A stretch of DNA of 64,000 nucleotides from Cyclobacteriaceae bacterium (GCA_016787755.1 JAEUUA010000005.1:62001-126000), one strand, 5' to 3'. Shown: positions 28,001 through 38,525, numbered from the stretch's first letter. Notes: generated from the sequence alone by a model not told the origin. Translations and numbers: made by a program.

Positions 28001-29356
28001 TTGGAATGCCTGGATACCTAAACGGTGAAGCGTTGGCGCACGGTTCAAAAGAACAGGATGTCCTTTCAATACATTTTCCAAAATATCCCAAACCACAGGA
28101 TCCTTACGATCAACAATTTTCTTTGCAGACTTCACCGTCTTCACAATTCCTCTTTCAATAAGCTTGCGAATAATAAATGGCTTGAATAATTCAGCTGCCA
28201 TATCTTTTGGCAAACCGCACTCATGCAATTTCAATTCTGGTCCTACCACAATTACCGAACGACCAGAGTAGTCAACACGTTTACCCAATAAGTTCTGACG
28301 GAAACGTCCTTGCTTACCTTTCAACATATCACTCAATGATTTCAATGCGCGATTTCCATCGGAACGTACCGCATTCACTTTTCTTGAGTTGTCAAACAAT
28401 GAGTCAACCGCTTCCTGAAGCATACGCTTTTCGTTACGAAGAATTACTTCGGGAGCTTTAATATCAATCAATCTCTTAAGACGGTTGTTACGAATAATAA
28501 CACGTCTGTAAAGATCATTCAAATCTGATGTAGCAAAGCGACCACCATCTAAAGGCACAAGTGGACGCAATTCTGGTGGAATAACCGGAACCATTTTAAT
28601 GGTCATCCACTGAGGACGGTTTTCAACACGTGTATTTGCTTCGCGGAAAGCTTCAACAACTTTCAAGCGCTTTAAGGCTTCTGCTTTGCGTTGCTGGGAA
28701 GTATCAGTAGCTGCCTGATGACGTAACTCGTATGATAACTCATCCAATTTAACACGGCTCAAAAGCATTTCTAATGAATCGGCTCCCATCTTGGCGATGA
28801 ACTTCTTAGGATCGTTATCATCCAACAATTGGTTCTCGCGTGGTAACTTATCAACGATATCAAGATATTCTTCTTCAGTTAAGAAGTCGAGACGGTTAAT
28901 ACCATCTTCTTCTTTGACACCCGGCTGAATAACTACAAATCTTTCGTAGTAAATAATCTGATCAAGTTTCTTGGTAGGAAGACCTAACAAATAACCGATT
29001 TTGTTTGGCAACGAACGGAAGTACCAGATGTGAGCAACCGGTACCACCAATTCGATGTGACCCATGCGCTCGCGTCTTACTTTCTTTTCAGTTACTTCTA
29101 CACCACAACGGTCGCAAATAATTCCTTTGTAACGAATACGCTTATATTTTCCGCAATGACATTCCCAATCCTTAACAGGACCAAAAATCCGCTCGCAGAA
29201 CAAACCACCCATCTCAGGCTTATAGGTTCTGTAGTTAATGGTTTCCGGTTGTGTTACTTCACCATGTGAACTTTCCAAAATTGATTCTGGAGAAGCAAGA
29301 CTAATGGTGATCTTGGAGAAGTCGTTGTTGATCTTTTTATTTTTTCTGAAAGACAT
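25067..29356 (-). CDS. rpoC: RNA polymerase subunit beta prime
   Basis: 1429 residues, full length for Bacteroidetes. The N-terminal zinc ribbon has [20 protein letters not shown] (about residues 70-90). The catalytic magnesium motif NADFDGDQM lies about residue 470. The second zinc site is '[13 protein letters not shown]' near 890. Bridge-helix and trigger-loop region sequences ([13 protein letters not shown]) and the long C-terminal clamp follow. It forms the active-site half of RNA polymerase together with rpoB, 96 bases upstream. The rpoB-rpoC gap carries a large hairpin. Confidence 0.99.
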   Translation of the reverse strand: MSFRKNKKINNDFSKITISLASPESILESSHGEVTQPETINYRTYKPEMGGLFCERIFGPVKDWECHCGKYKRIRYKGIICDRCGVEVTEKKVRRERMGHIELVVPVAHIWYFRSLPNKIGYLLGLPTKKLDQIIYYERFVVIQPGVKEEDGINRLDFLTEEEYLDIVDKLPRENQLLDDNDPKKFIAKMGADSLEMLLSRVKLDELSYELRHQAATDTSQQRKAEALKRLKVVEAFREANTRVENRPQWMTIKMVPVIPPELRPLVPLDGGRFATSDLNDLYRRVIIRNNRLKRLIDIKAPEVILRNEKRMLQEAVDSLFDNSRKVNAVRSDGNRALKSLSDMLKGKQGRFRQNLLGKRVDYSGRSVIVVGPELKLHECGLPKDMAAELFKPFIIRKLIERGIVKTVKSAKKIVDRKDPVVWDILENVLKGHPVLLNRAPTLHRLGIQAFQPKLIEGKAIQLHPLVCTAFNADFDGDQMAVHVPLGQEAILEASVLMLSSHNILNPANGAPITVPSQDMVLGLYYLTKGRKGELGEGKRFYSAEEVVIAYNEGKLSKHAIIKVRAKVRDKKNEQLETKMIETVTGRVIFNQVMPAEVGYVDELLTKKKLQTIIADVYKLAGQAKTAKFLDEIKELGFQMAYKGGLSMGLGDVKVPAEKKKLVEDAQKEVDSVWNNYMMGLITDNERYNQVIDIWTRTNTMLTNTLMKQLEEDQQGFNSIYMMMHSGARGSREQIRQLGGMRGLMAKPQKNLAGSVGSIIENPILSNFKEGLDVLEYFISTHGARKGLADTALKTADAGYLTRRLVDVAQDLVVTEEDCGTLRGLKVTALKDNEDIVEPLAERILGRVTVHDIYDPLTEELICPANEEITDEIAKLIEETSIEEVEIRSVLTCETKVGGCAKCYGRNLATGKMVQAGEAVGVIAAQSIGEPGTQLTLRTFHVGGTASNIAVDANIKAKFSGTVEFEAVRTVDTTDRDDVKVKVVMGRTGEIRILDSEKRVMITNNVPYGAFLKVKDGQKVEKGEELCFWDPYNAVILSEYDGDIEFESIIEGITYKEESDEQTGHREKVITDTRDKTKNPSIIVKGKNETKGYNIPVGAHLAVDEGEKIKAGQVLAKIPRTMGKSRDITGGLPRVTELFEARNPSNPAVVSEIDGVVTYGGIKRGNREIFIESKDGVQKRYLVPLSKHILVQDNDFVKAGQPLSDGAITPSDILSIKGPTAVQEYLVNEIQEVYRLQGVKINDKHIECIVSQMMQKVEIIDSGDTTFLPGEYVDKFEFREENDRVLDKKIVMEPGDSQRFKVGQIVSPRELRDENSSLKRKDQKVAEVRDALSAVSRPTLQGITQASLKTESWLSAASFQETTKVLSEAAIRGKADQLVGLKENVIVGHLIPAGTGQRRLNDMIVNSEEEYQRLVEAPERKSKERELAD

Positions 29357-29403
29357 GCTTGTTGAGTTTTCAGTTAACTAATTCTTTATAGTACTTAGTC
29401 GTT

Positions 29404-29444
29404 AGTCCTGAGTCCTTAGCACTGATGACTAAGGACTCAAGACT
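29404..29444. repeat. 16-base-pair hairpin between rpoB and rpoC
   Basis: AGTCCTGAGTCCTTAG (29404-29419) pairs with CTAAGGACTCAAGACT (29429-29444) around a nine-base loop, with one non-Watson-Crick pair. There is no T run, so a processing site or dispersed palindromic repeat is more likely than a terminator. Confidence 0.7.
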
Positions 29445-29452
29445 ATGAACTA

Positions 29453-32400
29453 TTAATCCATCGTAATCTCCAGTGCCAATCCTCTTAATTCATGTACAAG
29501 TACATTGAACGATTCAGGGATATTTGGCTTCCTCATTGTTTCTCCTTTAACAATGGATTCGTATGCTTTCGCTCTACCAATCACATCATCTGATTTAATG
29601 GTAAGGATTTCCTGAAGAATATGGGATGCTCCGAATGCTTCAATCGCCCAGACCTCCATCTCACCAAAACGCTGACCACCAAACTGAGCTTTACCACCCA
29701 ATGGTTGTTGCGTAATAAGTGAATATGGTCCGATAGAACGAGCGTGCATCTTATCATCCACCAGGTGACCAAGCTTCAACATGTAGGCCATACCTACGGT
29801 TACTGGCTGATCAAACATCTGACCTGTTAATCCATCATACAAATAAGTACGTCCGAATTCAGGTAAGTTGGCTTCTTTCAATTCAGCTGATACCTGATCA
29901 AGCGATGCACCATCAAAAATTGGTGTTGCATACTTTCTTCCTAGTCTCTTACCAGCCCATGCCAATACGGTTTCATAAATCTGACCCAGGTTCATACGTG
30001 ATGGTACGCCCAGCGGGTTCAAACAGATGTCAACCGGTGTTCCGTCTTCAAGGAATGGCATATCTTCTTCACGAACAATACGCGCTACAACACCCTTGTT
30101 ACCGTGGCGACCCGCCATCTTATCTCCTACTTTCAGTTTACGCTTCTTAGCAATATATACTTTCGCTAATTGTACGATACCTGCTGGTAATTCATCTCCC
30201 ACTTCCAAGGTGAATCGCTCACGCTTGAAGTCACCAGAAATTGAGTTTCTCTTATTGAGGTAGTTCTTCACCACTTCAGACACAAGATCATTGGTATGAT
30301 CATCGGTCGTCCAGCTTTCCAAACTAATATCTGCAATCAAGTTTACTTCTTCCGGCACATTGTAATTGCTCTCATCGCGATAGATGTTCTTATCAGGGAA
30401 GAGATTATTCTCAATCACTTTGCCGGAAAATTTAACGCCTTTGCTGATAAGCTCATCACCAAATTTGTGAGTAACTCCCTGACTTGTTTTGCCGGTAAGC
30501 AATGTGGTGAGTTTCTTAATCATGTCGGCTCTCAAATCGCCCAAGCTCTTACTGTAGCGATGCTTAAGTGCATCCAACTCTTTCTTAGACTTAGTGCGAA
30601 TATCCTTATCGCGCTTTGGTCTTGAGAATAGTTTTGTTTCAATAACAACACCTTTTAAGGATGGAGGTGCCTTCATAGAAGCATCTTTCACATCACCGGC
30701 CTTGTCACCGAAGATCGCTCTCAAAAGTTTTTCTTCCGGAGTAGGATCAGTTTCTCCTTTAGGAGTGATCTTACCAATAAGAATATCACCTTCTTTAACT
30801 TCTGCACCAATGCGGATGATACCATTTTCATCAAGATGCTTGACAGCTTCTTCACTTACGTTTGGTATTTCAGAGGTCAATTCTTCTTCACCTCGTTTGG
30901 TATCGCGCACTTCCAATTCAAATTCTTCAACGTGAATAGACGTATAAACATCTTCGCGCACAACGCGCTCAGAAATTACAATCGCATCTTCAAAGTTATA
31001 TCCTTGCCAGGGCATGTACGCCACTAACAAGTTACGACCAAGCGCTAGCTCACCATTTGCTGTACCATATCCCTGACACAGGGGTTGACCTTTAGATACT
31101 TTATCTCCTTTCTTCACTAAGGGAGTAAGGTTAATACATGTATCCTGATTGGTTCTTCTGAACTTAATCAGCGTATATGATTTTACCTCATCCTCAAAAC
31201 GAACGAGTTCTTGCTCTTCAGACACTTCATATCGAACAACAATCTTTTTCGCATCTACAAATTCTACAGTACCATTCGCTTCGGCTAAGATCAAGGTGCG
31301 TGAATCCAAAGCAATTCTACCTTCAAGACCTGTACCTACAATAGGTGCTTCAGGTCTGATCAACGGAACTGCCTGGCGCTGCATGTTCGATCCCATTAAC
31401 GCACGGTTGGCATCATCATGTTCCAGGAAAGGAATCATAGATGCAGCAATCGATACGATTTGGTTCGGGGCAACATCCATATATCGGATTTCGCTTGGTT
31501 CTACCACGGGGAAGTCTCCTTCAAAACGTGCTTTCACCTTATCCTCTTCCAAATCACCGTTTGACTTGATTCTAATATTTGCCTGCGCAATGTTATGTGT
31601 GTCTTCCTCTTCGGCAGTAAGAAATATTACATCTTTACCTTTCACTTTACCATTCTCCACCTTGCGGTAAGGAGTTTCGATAAAGCCCATCTTGTTCACT
31701 TTTGCGTGAACGCAGAGAGATGAAATCAAACCGATGTTCGGACCTTCCGGAGTTTCAATAGTACATAAGCGGCCGTAGTGTGTGTAATGCACATCACGTA
31801 CTTCAAACCCTGCACGCTCTCTTGAAAGACCACCTGGACCAAGGGCAGACATCCTACGCTTATGCGTGATCTCTGCCAATGGGTTAGTTTGATCCATAAA
31901 TTGAGAAAGCTGATTCGTACCAAAGAATGAATTGATTACGCTAGACAATGTTCTTGCGTTGATCAAATCAACTGGTTTGAAATCTTCATTGTCGCGAACG
32001 TTCATTCTCTCTTTGATTGTTCTTGCCATACGAGCAAGACCAACACCAAACTGAGAATACAATTGTTCACCTACTGTTCTTACACGTCTGTTGCTCAAGT
32101 GGTCAATATCATCAACCACTGCTTTTGAGTTAATCAAACCGATTAGGTATTTAACAATAAGGATAATATCCTCGGTGGTTAATACACGCTGGTCAAAGCT
32201 AAGATCAAGTCCTAACTTCTTGTTGATTCTGTAGCGACCAACTTCACCTAGATCATAACGCTTCTCGCTGAAGAACAAGCTTTGAATAATATCACGGGCT
32301 GTTTGCTCATCCGGAGCTTCCGTATTTCTAAGTTGGCGATAGATTTGTTCTACCGCTTCTTTTTCTGAGTTTGAATTATCCTTAGCAAGTGTGTTGAATA

Positions 32401-33322
32401 TGATATGGTAATCAGCCACGTTCACATCCTCACGATGAAGAATAATGGACTTAACACCAGAATCCAAAATCGTATCAACATCTTCAGCCGTGATTACATG
32501 GTCGCGTTCAAGCAACACTTCGTTACGATCGATTGAAACAACTTCACCAGTATCTTCATCAACGAAATCTTCAGTCCATGTTTTCAAAACACGAGCTGCC
32601 AATTTGCGATCAACTGTCTTCTTTAGTGTATTCTTATTAGCTTCAACCTCTTCCGATAAACCAAAAAGGTCTAAGATGTCTTTATCCGTACCGTATCCAA
32701 TCGCGCGAAGCAAGGTGGTAACGGGAAATTTTTTCTTACGATCGATGTACGCATACATGACAGCATTTACATCGGTAGCAAATTCAATCCACGATCCTTT
32801 AAAAGGAATAATCCGTGCAGAATAAAGCTTGGTTCCGTTTGTGTGTTTACTCATGGCGAAAAACACACCCGGAGAACGGTGCAACTGGGATACAATCACG
32901 CGCTCAGCTCCGTTGATTACGAACGACCCTTTCTCGGTCATATAAGGAATGTTTCCGAGGAACACTTCCTGCTCGATTGTCTGGAAATCTTCGTTATCCT
33001 CATCATTACAGGTAAGTCGCAACTTAGCCTTTAAAGGAACTGAGAACGTAAGTCCGCGATCGATACATTCATCCACATTATACTTAGGTGGGTCAATTGT
33101 ATAATCAACAAACTCAAGCACGAAGTTTTCGCGTGAATCGGAGATAGGAAAGTTCTCTGCAAAAACCTTGAAGAGTCCTTCATTTTGACGTTTCTCTGCA
33201 GGTGTTTCTATCTGCAAGAAGTCTTTGAACGATTGAAGTTGAATATCCAAAAAATCAGGATATTCCAAAACCTTCTCAATTGTTGAGAAGTCTATTCTAT
33301 TAGTTGCTGTCTTCTTTGCCAA
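29453..33322 (-). CDS. rpoB: RNA polymerase subunit beta
   Basis: 1289 residues. The rifampicin-binding region is intact and wild-type in appearance ([21 protein letters not shown] and '[10 protein letters not shown]'). Other family blocks include '[16 protein letters not shown]' and '[14 protein letters not shown]', and the C-terminal anchor '[15 protein letters not shown]'. The only plausible start at the N-terminus is TTG at 33322 (reading [11 protein letters not shown]), since no ATG lies in frame near it. Positioned 150 bases after rplL, with paired hairpins in that gap, and followed by rpoC. Confidence 0.99.
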   Translation of the reverse strand: MAKKTATNRIDFSTIEKVLEYPDFLDIQLQSFKDFLQIETPAEKRQNEGLFKVFAENFPISDSRENFVLEFVDYTIDPPKYNVDECIDRGLTFSVPLKAKLRLTCNDEDNEDFQTIEQEVFLGNIPYMTEKGSFVINGAERVIVSQLHRSPGVFFAMSKHTNGTKLYSARIIPFKGSWIEFATDVNAVMYAYIDRKKKFPVTTLLRAIGYGTDKDILDLFGLSEEVEANKNTLKKTVDRKLAARVLKTWTEDFVDEDTGEVVSIDRNEVLLERDHVITAEDVDTILDSGVKSIILHREDVNVADYHIIFNTLAKDNSNSEKEAVEQIYRQLRNTEAPDEQTARDIIQSLFFSEKRYDLGEVGRYRINKKLGLDLSFDQRVLTTEDIILIVKYLIGLINSKAVVDDIDHLSNRRVRTVGEQLYSQFGVGLARMARTIKERMNVRDNEDFKPVDLINARTLSSVINSFFGTNQLSQFMDQTNPLAEITHKRRMSALGPGGLSRERAGFEVRDVHYTHYGRLCTIETPEGPNIGLISSLCVHAKVNKMGFIETPYRKVENGKVKGKDVIFLTAEEEDTHNIAQANIRIKSNGDLEEDKVKARFEGDFPVVEPSEIRYMDVAPNQIVSIAASMIPFLEHDDANRALMGSNMQRQAVPLIRPEAPIVGTGLEGRIALDSRTLILAEANGTVEFVDAKKIVVRYEVSEEQELVRFEDEVKSYTLIKFRRTNQDTCINLTPLVKKGDKVSKGQPLCQGYGTANGELALGRNLLVAYMPWQGYNFEDAIVISERVVREDVYTSIHVEEFELEVRDTKRGEEELTSEIPNVSEEAVKHLDENGIIRIGAEVKEGDILIGKITPKGETDPTPEEKLLRAIFGDKAGDVKDASMKAPPSLKGVVIETKLFSRPKRDKDIRTKSKKELDALKHRYSKSLGDLRADMIKKLTTLLTGKTSQGVTHKFGDELISKGVKFSGKVIENNLFPDKNIYRDESNYNVPEEVNLIADISLESWTTDDHTNDLVSEVVKNYLNKRNSISGDFKRERFTLEVGDELPAGIVQLAKVYIAKKRKLKVGDKMAGRHGNKGVVARIVREEDMPFLEDGTPVDICLNPLGVPSRMNLGQIYETVLAWAGKRLGRKYATPIFDGASLDQVSAELKEANLPEFGRTYLYDGLTGQMFDQPVTVGMAYMLKLGHLVDDKMHARSIGPYSLITQQPLGGKAQFGGQRFGEMEVWAIEAFGASHILQEILTIKSDDVIGRAKAYESIVKGETMRKPNIPESFNVLVHELRGLALEITMD

Positions 33323-33400
33323 GGTACTTTAGGTTTAAATTTCCTGGACTAGACTAAAAAACGAAATGTGAATACTACCATTGCTGGCATAAATAGGGAA

Positions 33401-33450
33401 AGACCCCAGTCCCAATTTAAAGGGATTGGGGTCTGAATTCCTGTTCAGAC
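33401..33450 (-). promoter_or_regulatory. Two mutually exclusive hairpins between rplL and rpoB (possible attenuator)
   Basis: On the minus strand a 7-bp hairpin (GTCTGAA/TTCAGAC, 33450-33431) overlaps by four bases the start of a 13-bp hairpin (AGACCCCAATCCC with GGGACTGGGGTCT, 33434-33401, one mismatch), which is followed by TTTCCCTATTT. E. coli also has an attenuator in the rplL-rpoB gap. Function here is inferred. Confidence 0.5.
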
Positions 33451-33472
33451 GGTATCCGCGTCTCTCAAGTTA

Positions 33473-33853
33473 TTATTTCAACTCAACTTCGGCACCAGCC
33501 TCGGCAAGTTGCTTCTTGAGACTTTCAGCTTCGTCTTTTGGTAAGCCTTCTTTGATTGTTTTAGGAGCTCCATCAACTACATCTTTAGCTTCTTTTAAGC
33601 CAAGACCCGTTAATTCCTTAACAAGTTTTACAATTTGAAGTTTATTAGGACCAGCAGCCTTCAATACCACATCGAAGTTGGTCTTTTCAGCGGCAGCAGC
33701 CCCAGCTGCACCACCACCAGCCGCAGGGCCAGCGATAACTGCTGCTGCAGCAGGCTCAATGCCGTGTGTTTCTTTTAAATAAGAAGCTAATTCATTTACT
33801 TCTTTTACGGTAAGTTCTACCAGTTGGTCGCCAAGAGTTTTTACGTCAGCCAT
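33473..33853 (-). CDS. rplL: 50S ribosomal protein L7/L12
   Basis: 126 residues with the classic layout: an N-terminal dimerisation helix ([20 protein letters not shown]), an Ala/Gly-rich hinge (about residues 38-52), and a C-terminal factor-binding domain ([35 protein letters not shown]). It forms the stalk that recruits translational GTPases. It follows rplJ by 31 bases; the rplL-rpoB gap is larger and structured. Confidence 0.98.
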   Translation of the reverse strand: MADVKTLGDQLVELTVKEVNELASYLKETHGIEPAAAAVIAGPAAGGGAAGAAAAEKTNFDVVLKAAGPNKLQIVKLVKELTGLGLKEAKDVVDGAPKTIKEGLPKDEAESLKKQLAEAGAEVELK

Positions 33854-33884
33854 GATTTGTTAGTGTTTAAATTTTCTTTTTTTA

Positions 33885-34412
33885 TTACTGTTTTCTTTCT
33901 TCCAGTGCTTTCACCAGGCCAGCTACTGTTTGCTTGCCACTTAACAGGGCAGACAATACATTTTTGGCCGGAGATTGCAACAAGGAAATGATATCGCCAA
34001 TGAGCTCGTTCTTAGACTTCATCTCACTAAGCGTGGTCAAATGTTCCGCTCCAATAAATAAGGAAGCATCTATCGAGGCGGCTTTTAATGCAGGTTTACC
34101 TTCTAATTTGCGTTGGTATTCCTGAATGGCTCTTGCAGGCGCATTACCTGACTCTTTCGAGAAGATAACACCTGAAAAACCTTGTAACACTTGGTTCAAT
34201 TCCTCAAAATTTCCTTTCTGCTTTTCAAGTGCTTTTCGGATAAGGGTATTTTTATACACTTTGTATTCAATACCCGATTGAAAGCAAATTCTTCGGAATG
34301 CGTTGATCTGAGCTACGGTTAATCCGGATGCATCAGTAATATAAAAGTGAGTGTTCTGAGAAAATTTCTCAGCCAGCTCATCTATAATTTGTCCTTTTTC
34401 TTCCTTGGTCAT
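33885..34412 (-). CDS. rplJ: 50S ribosomal protein L10
   Basis: 175 residues. The N-terminal domain binds 23S rRNA (MTKEEKGQIIDELAEKF, 'ASGLTVAQINAFR', 'YKVYKNTLIRKALE') and the C-terminal helices bind L7/L12 dimers. It follows rplA by only 11 bases, so there is no room for the structured L10 leader found before rplJ in many bacteria. Regulation of the stalk genes must occur elsewhere. Confidence 0.97.
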   Translation of the reverse strand: MTKEEKGQIIDELAEKFSQNTHFYITDASGLTVAQINAFRRICFQSGIEYKVYKNTLIRKALEKQKGNFEELNQVLQGFSGVIFSKESGNAPARAIQEYQRKLEGKPALKAASIDASLFIGAEHLTTLSEMKSKNELIGDIISLLQSPAKNVLSALLSGKQTVAGLVKALEERKQ

Positions 34413-34423
34413 GATTGTAAATA

Positions 34424-35119
34424 TTAACCTGCTATTGAACTTACATCAACCTTAATCCCTGGGCTCATCGTTGATGAAAGGCTGATACTCTGCAAGTAGG
34501 TGCCTTTTGATGAAGCGGGCTTAAGTTTTGTCACCGTGTTAATAAGTTCAGCCGCATTGTCTCTGATTTTCTCTGCACTGAAGGAAGCCTTACCCACACT
34601 GGCATGTATGATGCCTTGTTTATCTATTTTGAAATCTACTTTGCCGGCCTTTACATCTTTCACAGCCTTACCTACTTCAAGGGTAACTGTTCCAGACTTA
34701 GGGTTTGGCATCAAACCTCTAGGTCCAAGCACCTTTCCCAATTTACCAACTTTGGCCATAACGGTTGGCATCGTAATGATTACATCGATGTCGGTCCATC
34801 CAGCCTCTATCTTCTGGATATAATCATCCAACCCTACGTGTTCTGCACCAGCATCTTTTGCTTCTTGTTGTTTATCAGGAGAGCACAATACCAACACACG
34901 AACTACTTTACCTAACCCGTGTGGCAAACTCACTACCCCGCGCACCATCTGATCTGATTTCTTAGGATCAACACCCAAGCGGATATCGACATCTACAGAA
35001 GAATCAAATTTTGCAAATGTGATTTCTTTAACCACGCTCGATGCTTCAGTAAGAGTATAAATCTTATCCTGATCGTATTTGGCCATCACAGCCTTTCTAT
35101 TTTTTGTCAACTTTCCCAT
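34424..35119 (-). CDS. rplA: 50S ribosomal protein L1
   Basis: 231 residues. Family motifs: '[31 protein letters not shown]', '[18 protein letters not shown]'-type (here [17 protein letters not shown]) and '[13 protein letters not shown]'. L1 forms the mobile stalk by the E-site and in other bacteria represses the L11-L1 mRNA. It follows rplK by 13 bases. Confidence 0.98.
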   Translation of the reverse strand: MGKLTKNRKAVMAKYDQDKIYTLTEASSVVKEITFAKFDSSVDVDIRLGVDPKKSDQMVRGVVSLPHGLGKVVRVLVLCSPDKQQEAKDAGAEHVGLDDYIQKIEAGWTDIDVIITMPTVMAKVGKLGKVLGPRGLMPNPKSGTVTLEVGKAVKDVKAGKVDFKIDKQGIIHASVGKASFSAEKIRDNAAELINTVTKLKPASSKGTYLQSISLSSTMSPGIKVDVSSIAG

Positions 35120-35132
35120 TGCTCTAACTTAT

Positions 35133-35573
35133 TTATTCCCAAGGGGCATTTCCACTAACTGTTACACCCATGCTGCGCGCAGTTCCAGCAACCATTTTCA
35201 TCGCTGACTCGACTTTAAATGCGTTTAAATCAGGCATTTTGAGTTCCGCTATTTTTTTGATTTGATCCCAGGAAATTGATCCTACCTTAACACGATTGGG
35301 TTCTTTCGATCCATTTTGAATCTTAACAGCCTCCATAATTAATACCGCTGCCGGAGGAGTCTTAATGACAAAATCAAAAGACTTATCATTATAAATGGTA
35401 ATAAGCACTGGCAAAACCTGCCCTTGCTTCTCCTGGGTTCTTGCATTGAATTGCTTGCAAAAATCCATGATGTTCAATCCTTTTGAACCTAAGGCAGGAC
35501 CGATTGGCGGTGCCGGATTTGCCGCACCTCCTTTTACCTGCAATTTCAAATAACCTGTTACTAACTTAGCCAT
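35133..35573 (-). CDS. rplK: 50S ribosomal protein L11
   Basis: 146 residues. '[32 protein letters not shown]' is the conserved N-terminal proline-rich module, and the C-terminal rRNA-binding domain carries 'AGTARSMGV' near the end. L11 forms the GTPase-associated centre with 23S rRNA. It follows nusG by seven bases, as in most bacteria. Confidence 0.98.
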   Translation of the reverse strand: MAKLVTGYLKLQVKGGAANPAPPIGPALGSKGLNIMDFCKQFNARTQEKQGQVLPVLITIYNDKSFDFVIKTPPAAVLIMEAVKIQNGSKEPNRVKVGSISWDQIKKIAELKMPDLNAFKVESAMKMVAGTARSMGVTVSGNAPWE

Positions 35574-35580
35574 TATGTTA

Positions 35581-36141
35581 CTAGTCTAACTTTTCTACTT
35601 GCATATAACTCAATTCTACTGGTGTATTCCTTCCGAATATCTTCACCATTACATTAAGCTTCTTTTTATCTTCAAAAATCTCTTCAACTGAACCAGTAAA
35701 TCCACTGAATGGACCATCCATTACTTTTACCGATTCGCCCTTTATAAAAGGAGTCTCTAACTTTTCTTCGAACTGATCAACCTCATCAACTTTTCCTAAA
35801 ATCCTGTTTACTTCACTTTGTCTTAGAGCAACAGGCTCTTTTGATGTGGCACTTGATCCATTACTTCCTAAAAAACCAATCACCCCAGGAATGTTATTCA
35901 CTGTATGATAAGCCTCCCCATTGGAAAGATCAGCCGAAACAAGAACATAGCCCGGAAAGAAATTTCTTTCTCTCACTCGCTTTTTTCCATTTCTCATTTC
36001 ATAAACCTTCTCCGATGGGATCATGATTTGCGGGATAAACTCGACTAGTTTAGACCGCTCGATCTCAGATTCCAGATAAGATTTTACCTTCTTTTCCTGG
36101 CCGCTGATTACGCGTAAAACATACCACTTTAGCTCACCCAT
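35581..36141 (-). CDS. nusG: Transcription termination/antitermination protein NusG
   Basis: 186 residues. The N-terminal NGN domain ([19 protein letters not shown], '[13 protein letters not shown]') binds RNA polymerase, and the C-terminal KOW domain ([21 protein letters not shown]) contacts Rho or S10. It couples transcription to translation. Placed between secE and rplK with gaps of 11 and seven bases. Confidence 0.98.
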   Translation of the reverse strand: MGELKWYVLRVISGQEKKVKSYLESEIERSKLVEFIPQIMIPSEKVYEMRNGKKRVRERNFFPGYVLVSADLSNGEAYHTVNNIPGVIGFLGSNGSSATSKEPVALRQSEVNRILGKVDEVDQFEEKLETPFIKGESVKVMDGPFSGFTGSVEEIFEDKKKLNVMVKIFGRNTPVELSYMQVEKLD

Positions 36142-36152
36142 CAGAATTTCTC

Positions 36153-36344
36153 TTATAATTCTTTATAAAACCAAGCCAAAGCATTCTTAAAACCTAGATC
36201 AACAAATCCAATTAAAATGGCGAAGATCAAGGAAGCTACCAGCACTAAAATTGCGCTGCTTTGCAATTCATTGAATTTAGGCCACGAAACCTTATTGCGG
36301 ATTTCGTCAATGGATTCTAAAATATAGTTCTTAACGTTTTCCAT
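36153..36344 (-). CDS. secE: Preprotein translocase subunit SecE
   Basis: 63 residues from ATG at 36344; the open frame extends further upstream but runs into the tRNA-Trp gene, so those extra 23 codons are not coding. A short amphipathic part (ESIDEIRNKVSWPKFNELQ) contains the conserved 'VSWPK'-like motif, followed by one transmembrane helix (SAILVLVASLIFAILIGFVDL). It joins SecY and SecG in the membrane channel. First protein gene after tRNA-Trp in this transcript. Confidence 0.95.
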   Translation of the reverse strand: MENVKNYILESIDEIRNKVSWPKFNELQSSAILVLVASLIFAILIGFVDLGFKNALAWFYKEL

Positions 36345-36366
36345 CCATTTTTTAAATAATTCCTCG

Positions 36367-36439
36367 CACGGGTGGAGAGACTCGAACTCCCAGCCAATGG
36401 TTTTGGAGACCACTACTCTACCAATTGAGCTACACCCGT
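36367..36439 (-). tRNA. tRNA-Trp (CCA)
   Basis: 73 bases folding into a standard cloverleaf: acceptor ACGGGTG/CACCCGT, D-arm AGCTCAATTGGTAGAG, anticodon loop TCTCCAAAA with CCA, and T-arm GGGAGTTCGAGTCTCTC. The discriminator base is G, as expected for bacterial tRNA-Trp. It is transcribed ahead of secE. Confidence 0.95.
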
Positions 36440-36503
36440 AAACTATTTTAGTTCAGCTCGCCCTTTAAACCGCACCCGTACAACCCTCAATTTAAAAGGA
36501 CTG

Positions 36504-36535
36504 CAAAGGTAGAATAAGAGCCAAAGAAAACAAAA
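36504..36535 (-). promoter_or_regulatory. Promoter of the tRNA-Trp-secE-nusG-ribosomal-rpoBC operon
   Basis: On the minus strand: TTTTG (36535-36531), a 19-base spacer, then TACCTTTG (36511-36504) followed by CAGTCC. This is the same arrangement and -7 sequence as the rpsL promoter. It overlaps the tail of the tuf terminator hairpin. Confidence 0.75.
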
Positions 36536-36567
36536 GCGTTTCCAAGAAAAATCTTAGAAACGCTTTT
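36532..36567 (-). terminator. Terminator after tuf
   Basis: AAAAGCGTTTC and GAAACGCTTTT form an 11-bp perfect stem with a 14-base loop, about 60 bases past the tuf stop. On the minus strand it is followed by a T-rich run (TTTTGTTTT), and the plus strand also ends in five T. The 3' arm includes the -33 box of the next promoter. Confidence 0.75.
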
Positions 36568-36624
36568 TATTGATTATCAGCTATTTACCCTGTTTTTACT
36601 AACTTTTATAGGGTAAACCTGTAC

Positions 36625-37812
36625 TTAGTCAAGAATTTCAGTAACCTGACCAGATCCTACAGTACGGCCACCTTCGCGGATCGCGAAACGAAGACCTTTT
36701 TCCATAGCAATCTTGTTGATTAGCTCAACTTCGATAGATACGTTATCACCAGGCATAACCATTTCTACACCGGCAGGAAGCTTACACTCACCAGTTACAT
36801 CGGTAGTTCGGAAATAGAATTGAGGACGGTATTTGTTAAAGAATGGAGTATGACGTCCGCCTTCTTCCTTTGAAAGGACGTAAACCTCAGCCTTAAATTT
36901 AGCGTGTGGAGTTACTGAGTTTGGCTTGCAAATAACCATACCACGGCAGATTTGCTCCTTTTCAATACCACGCAACAACAACCCTACGTTGTCACCAGCT
37001 TCTCCTCGGTCAAGGATTTTACGGAACATTTCAACACCCGTGATGGTAGAAGTCAAGTTCTCAGCACCCATTCCAAGGATTTGCACCGGATCGCCAGTTT
37101 TGATAATACCACGTTCAATACGGCCAGTAGCAACTGTTCCACGACCTGTGATTGAGAATACGTCTTCTACAGGCATCAAGAAATCTTTGTCAATCAAACG
37201 AACAGGGATTGGAATGAAATTATCCACCGCATCCATTAGTTGTTCAACTTTCTCAACCCATTTTGGTTCGCCATTTAATGCACCCAAAGCAGATCCTTGG
37301 ATAACAGGCATTGTGTCGCCAGGGAAACTATAATAGGTCATTAATTCACGAACTTCCATTTCAACAAGCTCCAACAATTCCGGATCGTCAACCAAGTCAA
37401 CCTTGTTCATAAATACAACAAGCGCAGGTACACCTACCTGACGAGCAAGAAGGATATGCTCACGAGTTTGTGGCATAGGTCCGTCAGTTGCTGCTACTAC
37501 AAGGATAGCACCGTCCATTTGAGCGGCACCAGTAACCATGTTTTTAACATAGTCAGCGTGACCAGGACAATCTACGTGTGCGTAGTGTCTTTTTTCCGTT
37601 GCATACTCAACGTGCGAAGTGTTGATTGTAATTCCTCTTTCTTTTTCTTCAGGAGCATTGTCGATTGAAGAGAAGTCGCGTACAGCCGCCAGGCCTTTCT
37701 TAGAAAGAACCTGCGTGATTGCCGCAGTTAGAGTAGTTTTTCCATGATCTACGTGCCCAATTGTACCAATGTTTACATGTGGTTTGGAGCGATCAAAATT
37801 TTCTTTTGCCAT
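36625..37812 (-). CDS. tuf: Elongation factor Tu
   Basis: 395 residues, full length. The P-loop [14 protein letters not shown] starts near residue 19, with '[12 protein letters not shown]' and 'NKVDLVDD' also present. Domains II and III contain '[13 protein letters not shown]' and '[12 protein letters not shown]' at the C-terminus. It delivers aminoacyl-tRNA to the ribosome. It follows the Tyr-Gly-Thr tRNA cluster in the same orientation, the same arrangement as E. coli tufB, and is separated from tRNA-Thr by about 236 bases with no other gene. Confidence 0.99.
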   Translation of the reverse strand: MAKENFDRSKPHVNIGTIGHVDHGKTTLTAAITQVLSKKGLAAVRDFSSIDNAPEEKERGITINTSHVEYATEKRHYAHVDCPGHADYVKNMVTGAAQMDGAILVVAATDGPMPQTREHILLARQVGVPALVVFMNKVDLVDDPELLELVEMEVRELMTYYSFPGDTMPVIQGSALGALNGEPKWVEKVEQLMDAVDNFIPIPVRLIDKDFLMPVEDVFSITGRGTVATGRIERGIIKTGDPVQILGMGAENLTSTITGVEMFRKILDRGEAGDNVGLLLRGIEKEQICRGMVICKPNSVTPHAKFKAEVYVLSKEEGGRHTPFFNKYRPQFYFRTTDVTGECKLPAGVEMVMPGDNVSIEVELINKIAMEKGLRFAIREGGRTVGSGQVTEILD

Positions 37813-38048
37813 ATTTGAAAATCCCGGTTTAAAGTTTAAAAGTGTATAATTAATTAAATAAGTTACTATTCAATGGCTTTCGCTAGAAAGCCTTACACCC
37901 TAAACATAATAAGCCTGTCGATTGGGGTTATGTTGAAGTTTGCAATTGCTTATTCTATTGGCGCTACCCATCAGCAATCATAAAATTCAAAACAAAATTT
38001 CAAATTTCGTACTATTCTAACCGTTGTTAGAATTATCATCAAGTTCAG

Positions 38049-38120
<72 letters not shown>

Positions 38121-38130
38121 AGCCTGGCAA

Positions 38131-38193
38131 TTACAATTTTCGATTTACGAAGTACGATTTAATCGTAAATCCAAAATCTCACATTGTAAATCC
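38131..38193. repeat. Intergenic palindromic repeat, copy 1 (tRNA-Thr/tRNA-Gly gap)
   Basis: A 63-base element with ttacaattttcgatttacga at the left, an internal acgattt/aatcgt inverted repeat, and attgtaaatcc at the right. Most of it recurs at 38280-38343 in the next tRNA gap. Dispersed palindromes of this kind are common between Bacteroidetes genes; its mobility and role are unknown. Confidence 0.7.
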
Positions 38194-38198
38194 ATGTG

Positions 38199-38271
38199 AG
38201 CGGGAGACGAGGCTCGAACTCGCGACCTATAGCTTGGAAGGCTATCGCTCTACCAACTGAGCTACTCCCGC
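38199..38271 (-). tRNA. tRNA-Gly (TCC)
   Basis: 73 bases: acceptor GCGGGAG/CTCCCGC, D-arm AGCTCAGTTGGTAGAGC, anticodon loop CTTCCAA with TCC, T-arm GCGAGTTCGAGCCTCGT, and a T discriminator base typical of tRNA-Gly. Confidence 0.95.
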
Positions 38272-38279
38272 TTTTTGAC

Positions 38280-38343
38280 TTACAATTTTCGATTTACGAA
38301 ATACGATTCAAACTAAAATCGTAAATCCTCAAATTGTACATCC
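38280..38343. repeat. Intergenic palindromic repeat, copy 2 (tRNA-Gly/tRNA-Tyr gap)
   Basis: Begins ttacaattttcgatttacga like copy 1, continues a.tacgatt, then aatcgtaaatcc and aattgtacatcc. It differs from copy 1 at several positions and has a longer loop. The two palindrome arms are conserved, so selection or recent duplication keeps the fold. Confidence 0.7.
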
Positions 38344-38350
38344 CAATGTG

Positions 38351-38433
38351 TGGGGAGAACAGGATTCGAACCTGTGAAGACATAAGTCAACAGATTTACA
38401 GTCTGTCCTCGTTGGCCGCTTGAGTATCTCCCC
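38351..38433 (-). tRNA. tRNA-Tyr (GTA)
   Basis: 83-base class II tRNA with a long variable arm. Acceptor GGGGAGA/TCTCCCC, discriminator A, U8 present, anticodon stem-loop CAGACTGTAAATCTG with GTA, and T-arm ACAGGTTCGAATCCTGT. First tRNA of the Tyr-Gly-Thr-tuf transcript. Confidence 0.95.
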
Positions 38434-38525
38434 CAACGATTTTCATCTAAATTGAGAACGTTTAAAAAGGCTCGCTAAGAGCCCTAACCTATCTGCTTTT
38501 AACTTTCGCCAAAAAAATAGGAGTG

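Noticed and set aside
28207..28461. Small plus-strand frames opposite rpoC, rpoB and the ribosomal genes
   Set aside because: They are antisense shadows of highly conserved genes, without codon or domain evidence.
36345..36413. Longer N-terminus for SecE
   Set aside because: These codons overlap the tRNA-Trp gene and do not match SecE; the ATG at 36344 gives the normal 63-residue protein.
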